Origin: CAVXYG01 sp963706835
GTDB lineage: Bacteria; Actinomycetota; Actinomycetes; S36-B12; GCA-2699445
DNA: 64,000 bases
Assembly (NCBI GenBank): GCA_963706835.1
Contig: CAVPOB010000016.1
Span: 1 to 64,000, forward strand
Direction of reading: 5' to 3'
The notes under the pieces are model-generated. The model was not told where the DNA came from and made no database searches. It was given only the letters and a program-made list of their open reading frames with translations. Positions 26,255-33,775 of the stretch are shown here, in pieces. A program made the position numbers and the translations under genes. Every line of letters starts with the position of its first letter. The stretch's first letter is position 1.

Positions 26255-27318
26255 GGACCCGGTTCGTCGCGGGCCGGGGCGATCCCGGCGGACTCGAAGG
26301 TCGCCATGTCGGCCAGCACGGCGGCGGCCGACTGGAGAAGGCCCAGTGCCAGCAGCGCCCCGGTTCCCTCGCCGAGGCGCAGGTGCAGGTCCAGCAGCGG
26401 CTGCAACTGCAGCTCCTGCAGGGCGCGGCGTTGCGCGGGTTCGGTAGATCGGTGCCCGGCCCACCACCACCGGCTCGACCCCGGCTGCATTCGCTCGGCG
26501 GCCAGCGCTGCCGTGCAGGAGATGACCCCGTCCAGCAGGACCGGGGTGCGTCGCAGCGCCGCGCGGGCCAGGAAGCCGGTGGTCGCGGCGATGTCGGCGC
26601 CGCCGACCCGGCGCAGCGCCACCACCGGATCAGGGCCATCGGTGCGACACCGGTAGACGGCGTCCCGTACGGCCGCTGCCTTGCGCATCCAGGTGTCATC
26701 GTCGATGCCGGTGCCGCGGCCCACGACAGCGGCGACATCGGCGCCGGTCAGCCGCGCCACCAGCGCCGCCGCGCTGGTGGTGTTGCCGATGCCCATATCG
26801 CCCGGGATGAGCAGGTCGGCCCCGCTGTCGATCTCCTCGTCGGCGATGAGGGCCCCGAGCCGAAGCGCCGCCTCGGTCTCTTCCTCGGTGAGCGCGTCGC
26901 GGCGGTCCAGCGGCTCGCTGGCGCGGCGGATGCGGTGCTGCATCACCGACTCGGGCACCGGCGTGCCCCCGTAGTCGCTGTCGACCGCCACATCGACGAC
27001 TCGCACCGAGGCGCCCTGCTGCGCCGCGAGCACGTTCGCCGCGGCGCCTCCGGCCAGGAAGTTCGCCACCATCGCGGCCGTCACGCTGCTCGGATACGCC
27101 GATGTCTCGGCCGCGGTCGCGATCCCGTGATCGCCGGCGAAGATGACCACGCGGACCATCCGCAGGGGTCGCGGGGGCACGCAGGCCTGCGCACCGGCCA
27201 GCCAGATACCGAGATCCTCCAATACCCCGAGCGAACCCGCGGGCTTGGTGAGGGATGCATGGCGCTCGCGGGCTGCAGCCATCGCGGCTGCGTCCAGATC
27301 CGGCACTTCGCTCGTCAT
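26251..27318 (-). CDS. cobT: Nicotinate-nucleotide--dimethylbenzimidazole phosphoribosyltransferase
   Basis: CobT activates the lower ligand: it makes alpha-ribazole phosphate from nicotinate mononucleotide and dimethylbenzimidazole. The 355-residue protein shows the family motifs TKPAGSLGVLEDLG, VVIFAGDHGIA, VANFLAGGAAANVLA, IPGDMGIGNTTSAAALVARLTG, VGRGTGIDD and VLLDGVISCTAALAAERM, with the catalytic Glu in RLGEGTGALLAL. ATG 27318 overlaps the cobU stop. It sits between cobU and cobS in the B12-riboswitch operon, so the three nucleotide-loop steps are made together. Confidence 0.94.
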   Translation of the reverse strand: MTSEVPDLDAAAMAAARERHASLTKPAGSLGVLEDLGIWLAGAQACVPPRPLRMVRVVIFAGDHGIATAAETSAYPSSVTAAMVANFLAGGAAANVLAAQQGASVRVVDVAVDSDYGGTPVPESVMQHRIRRASEPLDRRDALTEEETEAALRLGALIADEEIDSGADLLIPGDMGIGNTTSAAALVARLTGADVAAVVGRGTGIDDDTWMRKAAAVRDAVYRCRTDGPDPVVALRRVGGADIAATTGFLARAALRRTPVLLDGVISCTAALAAERMQPGSSRWWWAGHRSTEPAQRRALQELQLQPLLDLHLRLGEGTGALLALGLLQSAAAVLADMATFESAGIAPARDEPGP

Positions 27319-27881
27319 GGCTGGCTCTCTCCTGCGCGATTGCTGGGTGTTCTCACCGGCACCGGGATCCCGGCGACCATCAGGACCACTTCGTCGCACT
27401 GCTCGGCGATCCGGCGGTTCAGCGCGCCCAGCACGTCGCTGAAGATCCGCCCGGCGGCGGTGGGCGGCACCACCCCGGAGCCCACCTCGTTGCTGACCAG
27501 TACGATCGGGCAGCGCGCAGCGGCCACGGCGGCCACCAGTTCGGCTACATCGGGCTCCACCAGGTCCGTTGCCACGGCCGGCGTCGTGGTCCAGGCGCCC
27601 ACCAGATCCAGGCGCCGAGTGAGCCACAGCGTGAGGCAGTCGATGAGCATCGCACGGGGATCGTCGCGACCGATTTCCTCGGCCACCGCCAGCGTCTCGA
27701 TGGTTTCCCAGCGATCCGGGCGCCGGGCCCGGTGTCCGGCCAACCGCTCGACCCACTCCTGATCACCGTCGGGGTATCCGGTGGCGACGTAGCGGACCGG
27801 TCCCGACGCCAACCGCTGTTCGGCCCAGGAGGACTTCCCGGAGCGGGCACCCCCGAGCACCAGGCACCGAGAACCGGTCAT
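27315..27881 (-). CDS. cobU: Adenosylcobinamide kinase / guanylyltransferase
   Basis: CobU phosphorylates adenosylcobinamide and adds GMP. The 188-residue protein has the P-loop LVLGGARSGKSSWAE at the N-terminus, VRYVATGYPDGD, HRARRPDRWETIE (with the catalytic His), LIDCLTLWLTRRL, and LVSNEVGSGVVPPTAAGRIFSDVLGALNRRIAEQCDEV. Length is normal for the family. ATG 27881 overlaps the stop of the ECF S-component gene by four bases, which ties precursor uptake to activation. Confidence 0.93.
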   Translation of the reverse strand: MTGSRCLVLGGARSGKSSWAEQRLASGPVRYVATGYPDGDQEWVERLAGHRARRPDRWETIETLAVAEEIGRDDPRAMLIDCLTLWLTRRLDLVGAWTTTPAVATDLVEPDVAELVAAVAAARCPIVLVSNEVGSGVVPPTAAGRIFSDVLGALNRRIAEQCDEVVLMVAGIPVPVRTPSNRAGESQP

Positions 27882-28693
27882 CGCAGGGTCTCCGGGGCAG
27901 GAGCATCGGCGAAGCCGACCGCTGGCGCGAAGTTGGCACGCTGCGATGCCCGGCGCAGCGAACGCAGCAGCGCGCCTCCGGCGACCAGCACCAGCACAGC
28001 GGTCAGGATCGCCCGCGGGAGGTCGTAGCCCAGCGATGTTGCCAGGCTGAACAGCACCAGTCGGCCGAGATTCTCCGCTGCCGGGGCGCCGGGCTCGAAC
28101 GCCAGCGCGATGCCGGTATCGGAGAAGTACGGCCAGAACCAGGCGTTGAGCAAGAAGCCGAATACCATCGCTGCGAGCGCGCCGTAGATGGCCAGCATGA
28201 TGACCTCGGCGCGACCGGTGATCCGGCGGGGGAGCAGACCGGCCCCCATGCCGACCCATGCCGCGCCGATCATCTGAAACGGCAGCCACGGCCCGAACCC
28301 GCCGGTGAGGAGCGCCGAGGCAAAGATGCCGACAGCGCCCAGCGCGAAGCCGAAGCCGGGACCGAGTGCTCGTCCGCCGACGATGATCAGGAACCAGAAC
28401 GGCTCGATGCCGGCGTGCCCGGCCCCGAGTGGGCGCAGCACGGCCACCAGGGCCGCCAGCACCCCGAGCATGGCGATCGCCTTCGCCCCCGATCCGGGGA
28501 TCGTCATCTGGCTCAGCACGACCATGAGCAGCACGGGCATGAGGAGGGCGAAGAGGAAGGGGGCGTCCGAGGCGTGGGCGACCGCGGCGGATTCCGGTGC
28601 GGCCACGAACGGCCAGAAGAAGGCGATCAAGCCGACGGCTGATGCCAGGACGAGCGCCGCCACAGCGCGCGGATGCATCGGCAGGGCGGTCAT
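27878..28693 (-). CDS. ECF transporter substrate-binding (S) component, probable cobalamin precursor
   Basis: A 271-residue membrane protein with about six to seven helices (AVAALVLASAVGLIAFFWPF, FLFALLMPVLLMVVLSQM, AIAMLGVLAALVAVLRPLG, FWFLIIVGGRALGPGFGFALGAVGIFASALLTGG, MIGAAWVGMGAGLLP and others). The run GRALGPGFGFALGAVGIFASALL is typical of group II ECF S components. It lies between a double ATPase and cobU, with overlapping start and stop codons, downstream of a B12 riboswitch; the substrate is therefore probably a corrinoid or the lower-ligand base. The substrate is inferred from context only. Confidence 0.8.
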   Translation of the reverse strand: MTALPMHPRAVAALVLASAVGLIAFFWPFVAAPESAAVAHASDAPFLFALLMPVLLMVVLSQMTIPGSGAKAIAMLGVLAALVAVLRPLGAGHAGIEPFWFLIIVGGRALGPGFGFALGAVGIFASALLTGGFGPWLPFQMIGAAWVGMGAGLLPRRITGRAEVIMLAIYGALAAMVFGFLLNAWFWPYFSDTGIALAFEPGAPAAENLGRLVLFSLATSLGYDLPRAILTAVLVLVAGGALLRSLRRASQRANFAPAVGFADAPAPETLR

Positions 28694-30328
28694 GCGCCCA
28701 CCGCCGCCACGACCTGGCGCACGGTCAGCCATTCGCCCTCGCCGAGGATCTTGGCCACCTGCGGGGCGAACATGGGGGATCCGACCACCACGTCGTGCGA
28801 GCGGCCATCCGCCACGACCTCCCCGTCCGCGAGCACCAGGACGCGGTCGGCGACCTCGGCCGCGAGTTCGACGTCGTGAGTGGCCAGCACCACTGCTGTC
28901 TGCTCGCTGCGCAGGCGCAGCAGTACGTCCACCAATGCTTCCTTGGCCTGGTAGTCCAGGCCGCGGGTCGGCTCGTCGAGCAGCAGCAGGCGCGGATCGG
29001 CCGCCAGGACTACGGCCAGTGCCAGGAGCAGGCGCTGGCCCTCGCTGAGGTCGCGCGGGTGCGACTGCGGCGAGATGCCGGGCTGCAGTCGCTGCAGGAT
29101 GGCCCGCGCCGTGCCGGGGGTGGCCCCGGCATCCCGGTCGGCAGCAGCGCACTCCTCGGCGACGCTCTCGGCGACCAGCAGATCGGCCGGATTCTGCGGC
29201 ACCATGCCGACGCGCTGGAGCAGGTCGCGGCCGCTGAGATCGACCGGATCTGCGCCCATGAGGCGTACCTGTCCGAAGCTGGGGCGCACGGCGCCCACGA
29301 GCGCGGACGAGCAGGGTGGACTTGCCGGCGCCGTTGCGCCCCATCAGTGCGATCACCTCGCCGGTCAGCGCGTCGAAGGTGACGTCGCGCAGCGCCGTGG
29401 TTCTCCCGTACTGCACGCCCAGCAGCCGAGCGGTGGCGACGGGGACATCGCCGCCAGCGCGCTCCGGTCGGGGTGCGGGGGAGCGACCGGTGAGCTGCGC
29501 CCGCAGCATCGGCGCGAACCGGCGGGCCTGCCGCACGCTGAGCGGCATCGGGTGCCACCCCGCCGCCCGGGCGAGCTGTACCACGGGGGGCGCTACTGGG
29601 GCGTGCAGCATCATGACGCCCGGTTCGCCCACGCGCAGCGGTTCTCCGGCGCCCGGCAGCACGGCGATGCGGTCGGCGTACTGCACGACGCGCTCGAGCC
29701 TGTGCTCGGCGATGATGACCGTCAGGCCGAGGTCGTGCACCAGGCGCTGCAGACTCGACAGGACGTCCTCGGCGGCACCCGGGTCCAGCGCCGAGGTGGG
29801 TTCGTCCAGCACCAGGACCGCCGGGTTCGCTGTGAGCACCGCACCGATGGCGACCCGTTGCCGCTGACCGCCGGACAACGACTGCAGCGGCCGGGCCCGC
29901 AGTTCCGCCAGGCCCAGCAGGTCCAGGATCTCCTCCACCCGGCGCCGCATCACCGGGCCCGGTATGCCCAGCGACTCCATCGTGTAGGCGAGTTCCTCCT
30001 CGACGGTGTCGGTGACGAAGCCGGCCATCGGATCCTGCGGCACCATGCCGACCACGTCGGCGAGGGCGCGCGGCGGATGGTCCGCGGTGCTACGGCCGGC
30101 CACGGTCACCGTGCCGGTCATGGAGCCGCCTGTGAAGTGGGGCACCAATCCGTTGATTGCTGCCAGGATCGTCGACTTGCCCGAGCCAGTGGGGCCGACG
30201 AGCAGCAGGAACTCGCCCTCGGCGACCGACAGGTCGATGCCGCTGACCGCCGGTCGATCCTGTCCCGGATAGGTGATGTCCACCTGCCGAAACTCCACGA
30301 TGCCGCTACCACCGTCCTGCCACGTCAC
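28690..30328 (-). CDS. ECF transporter double ATPase (EcfA-EcfA'), frame broken once
   Basis: Two ABC ATPase domains in one chain energise uptake through EcfT. First domain: Walker A GPTGSGKST, VGMVPQDPMAGFVTDTVEEEL, signature LSGGQRQR, Walker B AVLVLDEPTSALDP, H-loop IIAEHR. Second domain: Walker A GRNGAGKST, then after a frame change VGMVPQNPADLL, signature LSEGQRLLLALA (a variant of LSGGQ), Walker B RLLLLDEPTRGLD and ATHDVELAAEVADRV. One extra base near 29308 (STLL / SALVGAVRP) breaks the frame. GTG 30328 overlaps the ecfT stop. Fusion of the two ECF ATPases is a known variant in actinobacteria. Confidence 0.88.
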
Positions 30329-31455
30329 CGGCGCACCGCTTCCGGGAGGGGCGGCGCCACCAGGGCGGGCCCTGCGGCCAGCAGGCAGATCGTCGCGACC
30401 GCGAGCGGAAGCGAGGGAAGTGCCGCAGCACCGGTCGGCATCGCCAGTGCGTTGCCCGGTTGCGCCGCCAGCGCGATGAACACGCCGGCTGCAGCCGTGC
30501 CGCACCCGGCGACCAGCCATTCCGGCAGCGCCCATGGGTCGGGCCGGTAGCGGGTGCGGATCTGCCGCCGTCCCGCCATGGCCAAGCCGATGGCGGCGAC
30601 CGAGACCCCCACCACGACCACGGGCGGCCCGAACGCAGCAGCCTGACCGCCGGACAGGGAGCCGTACAGCCCAAGGATGATGCCGCCCACGCCCAGCAGC
30701 AGGAATGCCTGCGTGGTGAACCGCACTGCTGCGGGGACTTGCGCGGTTCGGCCGTAGCCGCGGGAATCCATCGCGGCGGCGAGTTGGATGCTGCGTTCGA
30801 GCGAGCCGTTCACCACTGGCACAGCAGCCGACCACCAGCCGCGAACACCGCGAACACCGCGACCGCGCAGTCGCTGAGCGGACCGTACGCGCAGAATATC
30901 GGTGACGACCTGGGGGGCTACGGTCAGCGCCACCACCACCGCCACGCCGAGCTCGTACAGCGCCGCCGGTACCGCCTTCAGCATTCGCGACGGCGAGGCC
31001 AGCGATGCGGCAGCCCCGAGGCAGATGATCATCGTGGCGAGCCGCAGTCCTTCGGTGAAGCCCACCACGAGGTCGCCCACGTACACCGGACCCCCCAGCG
31101 AGACACCGGCCAGGAATGGTGGCAGCCCGATCTCGGGAAGCGTCAGCAACAGTGCGCCGCTGGCCCCTGTCCCGAAGATCATCTGCGTCACGACCCGAAC
31201 GGCCACCACGACCGCGCCGAGGACGAGGAACAGCGAGAATGATCGTGCCCACGGCGCGTCGGGCCGGCGGGCCCGCACCACGACAGCGGCGGCACCGATC
31301 AGCAGGACGAGCACGAGCGGGTTGCTGGTGCGGGAGGCAGCAGCAGCCAGCCCCAGCGCCCACAGCCACCACGCCCCGGGGTGCAGCCAGCGCGCCGGCG
31401 CCCGGTTTCCCAGGGCATGGTGGCTGGACACCCGCGGGGCGTGGATCGCAGTCAT
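30325..31455 (-). CDS. ecfT: ECF transporter transmembrane (T) component
   Basis: A 376-residue EcfT (CbiQ-like) protein that couples the ATPases to the S component. N-terminal helices include WWLWALGLAAAASRTSNPLVLVLLIGAAAVVV and SFSLFLVLGAVVVAVRVV. The coupling region contains RGRGVRGVRGWWSAAVPVVNGSLERSIQLAAAMDSRGYG, with the conserved A-x-x-SRG motif that contacts the ATPases. There are additional C-terminal helices beyond the basic CbiQ fold, so the protein is longer than most. ATG 31455 overlaps the stop of the upstream secreted protein gene. It is the third gene downstream signal after the riboswitch and one membrane partner of the ECF complex. Confidence 0.85.
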   Translation of the reverse strand: MTAIHAPRVSSHHALGNRAPARWLHPGAWWLWALGLAAAASRTSNPLVLVLLIGAAAVVVRARRPDAPWARSFSLFLVLGAVVVAVRVVTQMIFGTGASGALLLTLPEIGLPPFLAGVSLGGPVYVGDLVVGFTEGLRLATMIICLGAAASLASPSRMLKAVPAALYELGVAVVVALTVAPQVVTDILRVRSAQRLRGRGVRGVRGWWSAAVPVVNGSLERSIQLAAAMDSRGYGRTAQVPAAVRFTTQAFLLLGVGGIILGLYGSLSGGQAAAFGPPVVVVGVSVAAIGLAMAGRRQIRTRYRPDPWALPEWLVAGCGTAAAGVFIALAAQPGNALAMPTGAAALPSLPLAVATICLLAAGPALVAPPLPEAVRR

Positions 31456-32120
31456 GCCGCGGACTTGCTCCGACTGCGCGCCAGGAGCAGCACGACGATG
31501 GCCGCGATCACGGCGGATCCGGCCGCGATGGGCCATACCGGGATCCCGCTGCTGGCCGCCGTCTCGGCTTCGGCAGCGGCGAGTTCGTCTACGGAGACGA
31601 CCTCAAAACAGCCGGTCGCCGGATAACCGGCGATCCCGCACACCGCGCCCTGCTCGGTGCGCACATCGGCTGCGGCCGCCAGCACCTGCTCGGCAGTACT
31701 GCCCTGCGGCACCGTCACGCACTGCCCCTGGGGGTTCTCCCCCTCCGGGATCGCGTCCCCCTGCGGTACGCCCTGATCGGATCCGAAGTCGATGACGACC
31801 CCGACTCGGACCTGGCCGGGAATCGGCTCGCCGTCCGGGCACAGAGCTGCGAAGTCCGGCTGCAGGCCCGGCTGCTCGGTCGGCACCGCCTCGGCGGTCG
31901 TGACGAACCGCCAGCCCTCGACGTCGCCATCGGTGACCGTGCGGTCGGCGGGACCGCTCTGCGCGTAGGACCACGTGCTGTCCGCACCGCCCCACCAATA
32001 GGACCAGTAGCGGTAGGCGTCTTGTTCCTGGGCGGAGGCGATGCCGATCGGCATGGCCAGCGCAAGTACCGCAAGAACGATGAGGCGGGGGACGGCGGAA
32101 CGTGTAGCGAGATGGAGCAC
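31452..32120 (-). CDS. Secreted, C-terminally anchored protein of the B12-regulated ECF operon
   Basis: A 222-residue protein with a signal peptide (LIVLAVLALAMPIGIASAQE), an extracellular domain starting AYRYWSYWWGGADSTWSYAQSGP and DGDVEGWRFVTTAEA, two Cys pairs (ALCPDG/GQC; AVCG/TGCF), and a C-terminal helix (IPVWPIAAGSAVIAAIVVLLLA) followed by RSRSKS. Similar proteins occur with the same ECF genes in Streptomyces; their role is unknown. First gene after the cobalamin riboswitch, overlapping ecfT. It could bind corrinoid or help the transporter on the outer face; this is inference. GTG 32120 is preceded by GAGAGG. Confidence 0.75.
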   Translation of the reverse strand: MLHLATRSAVPRLIVLAVLALAMPIGIASAQEQDAYRYWSYWWGGADSTWSYAQSGPADRTVTDGDVEGWRFVTTAEAVPTEQPGLQPDFAALCPDGEPIPGQVRVGVVIDFGSDQGVPQGDAIPEGENPQGQCVTVPQGSTAEQVLAAAADVRTEQGAVCGIAGYPATGCFEVVSVDELAAAEAETAASSGIPVWPIAAGSAVIAAIVVLLLARSRSKSAA

Positions 32121-32215
32121 GGTGGCCTCTCAGCTAGGGTCCTGGAGGGGACGCCAGGGGGACACCGGTCCGGCCTGGGCTCCGACCGCAGACCACGACG
32201 GGTGGAGCCGACATC

Positions 32216-32320
32216 ACTTCGCCGGGTGCTCCGACTTGCGGCGAGGCCGCTCACGGTTGCGGGACAGCGCCGGATTCTCACCGGCTTCCCCCGGACTCGA
32301 AGAGGTTTCGGTGCTCACAG
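32216..32320 (-). promoter_or_regulatory. Cobalamin riboswitch
   Basis: On the minus strand the conserved core GAAGCCGGTGAGAATCCGGC, then GCTGTCCCGCAACCGTGA, and the B12-box-like AAGTCGGAGCACCCGGC occur in the right order and spacing. About 95 bases separate the aptamer from the first start codon (GTG 32120), and a GGCTCC/GGAGCC stem lies in between as a possible expression platform. Binding of adenosylcobalamin would be expected to turn off the ECF-cobUTS operon. Confidence 0.92.
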
Positions 32321-32356
32321 TGTGCCATAGCCGACCTGGTCCGCGGCCGTGGAGGA

Positions 32357-32581
32357 TCAGGGGCCTTCCCGCAGTGCGATGGGCTGCCCCACCTGCTGCT
32401 GCTCGTCCATCAGGACCGCCTTGGTGGCGCCAGCCCGCCACAGCTGCGGCCAGGCCTCGCCCAGCCACGTCTCGGCATCGGAGCGCGAGGGGAAGTGTTG
32501 GTCAGCGCCCTCGGGCCCGGCGAGCAACTGGCCGTCGGCGCCATGCAGCCGCCAGCGCCAGGTGGCGTTACGGACCTCCAT
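32357..32581 (-). CDS. Small conserved hypothetical protein (74 residues)
   Basis: The protein reads as a compact alpha/beta fold: TWRWRLHGADGQLL, then FPSRSDAETWLGEAWPQLWRAGATKAVLMDEQQQVGQPIALRE. Small proteins of this pattern (WRW at the start, SDAETWLGE in the middle) recur in actinobacteria and have no known function. ATG 32581 shares its A with the last base of the aldo/keto reductase stop (TGATG), so the two are translationally coupled. The B12 riboswitch transcript starts just downstream. Confidence 0.7.
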   Translation of the reverse strand: MEVRNATWRWRLHGADGQLLAGPEGADQHFPSRSDAETWLGEAWPQLWRAGATKAVLMDEQQQVGQPIALREGP

Positions 32582-33579
32582 CAGGGCCTGGGGTTGGGGG
32601 AGCGGGTCTTGCCGGGGTCACGCTCCGTAACCGGACCGACAACGGCTTCGATTCGTGCGAGGTCCTCCCCGCTGAGCCGCACTGCGACGGCGCGCACGTT
32701 GTCGACCACCTGCTCGGGGCGGGTGGCGCCGATGATGGCCGCGGAGACGTTGTCGTTGGCAAGGACCCAAGCCAGGGACAACTGCGCCAGCGTCAGCCCG
32801 AGATCGTCGGCGATCGGGCGCAGGCGCTGCACAGCGGTCAGGATCTCCGGGGTGAGGAAGCGGGCCATGAAGGCCGATCCCTCCTTCGATACCGCCCGGG
32901 TGCCGAGCGGGAGCGGCTCATCGGGCCGGTACTTGCCGGTCAGGACGCCCTGCGCGAGTGGTGACCAGACCAACTGACCAATCCCATGGTGGCGACAGGT
33001 GGGCACGACCTCGGCATCGATGACCTGCCAGAGCATCGAGTACTGCGGCTGATTGCTCACGATGCGGTCCAGGCCCATCTGCCCGGCGATCCGCACTGCA
33101 TCCTCGATCTGGGCCGCATTCCACTCCGAAACCCCGACGTACAGCACTTTGCCGGCGCGCACGAGGTCGTCGAAGGCCCGCAGCGTCTCCTCCAGTGGCG
33201 TCTCGTAGTCGAAGCGGTGGGCCTGGTAGAGATCGATGTAGTCGGTGTCCAGGCGCCGCAGCGAGTCCTCCACGGAGCGCACGATGTGCTTGCGCGACAG
33301 GCCCGAGTCGTTGCGGCCCGGCCCCGTGGGCCAGTAGACCTTGGTGAAGATCTCCAAGCCATCGCGGCGCAGGCCCTTCAAGAGGCGGCCGAGCATGGCT
33401 TCGGCCTGACCGCTGGCATAGACATCGGCAGTGTCGAATGTCGTGATCCCCGCGTCGAGAGCGGCATGGACGCAGGCCTTGGCCTGAGCCTCGGTCACCT
33501 GCGAAGCATGGGTGATCCAGTTGCCATAGGCGAGTTCGCTGACCTTCAGGCCACTGCCGCCAAGTTGCCGGTACTCCAC
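32581..33579 (-). CDS. Aldo/keto reductase
   Basis: A 332-residue NADPH-dependent TIM-barrel oxidoreductase. The catalytic tetrad is visible: Asp and Tyr in FDTADVYASGQAE, Lys in IFTKVYW, His in LYQAHRFD. Later blocks LVWSPLAQGVLTGKY, LAWVLANDNVSAAIIGATRPEQVVDNV form the cofactor site. It resembles the YghZ/potassium-channel beta-subunit branch. The start chosen is GTG 33579 (VEYRQLG), seven bases after TATGCT, which implies a leaderless mRNA; ATG 33591 is an alternative but overlaps that -10 box. A CRP-like palindrome lies directly upstream of the -10. The substrate is unknown. Confidence 0.88.
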   Translation of the reverse strand: MEYRQLGGSGLKVSELAYGNWITHASQVTEAQAKACVHAALDAGITTFDTADVYASGQAEAMLGRLLKGLRRDGLEIFTKVYWPTGPGRNDSGLSRKHIVRSVEDSLRRLDTDYIDLYQAHRFDYETPLEETLRAFDDLVRAGKVLYVGVSEWNAAQIEDAVRIAGQMGLDRIVSNQPQYSMLWQVIDAEVVPTCRHHGIGQLVWSPLAQGVLTGKYRPDEPLPLGTRAVSKEGSAFMARFLTPEILTAVQRLRPIADDLGLTLAQLSLAWVLANDNVSAAIIGATRPEQVVDNVRAVAVRLSGEDLARIEAVVGPVTERDPGKTRSPNPRP

Positions 33580-33586
33580 GCGCGAC

Positions 33587-33592
33587 AGCATA
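33587..33592 (-). promoter_or_regulatory. -10 box of the aldo/keto reductase promoter
   Basis: TATGCT on the minus strand, seven bases before GTG 33579. It touches the palindrome at 33593-33610, so a bound factor would block RNA polymerase. Confidence 0.45.
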
Positions 33593-33610
33593 CCGTGACG
33601 CAGGTCACGG
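33593..33610. promoter_or_regulatory. CRP/FNR-type operator candidate
   Basis: The palindrome CCGTGACGCAGGTCACGG is a perfect 7+4+7 inverted repeat. Its core CGTGA-N6-TCACG matches the TGTGA-N6-TCACA layout of CRP/GlxR sites at 8 of 10 positions. It lies between the presumed -35 and -10 regions of the aldo/keto reductase, a repressor position. Confidence 0.5.
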
Positions 33611-33775
33611 TTGCCGAGGCGCTATTCGGCCGACTCCGGTCCTTTGCCTTCGAGCGGAAGTGACGTAGAGTAACGTTCGTAGAGCAATCTCGGACAACGC
33701 TCGAGGGGCTCGGCGCGCCGCGTCGAGCGAGTGGCCGCTGGGCGGAGTGCCCGGACGGGGGACGATAGGGGAATC

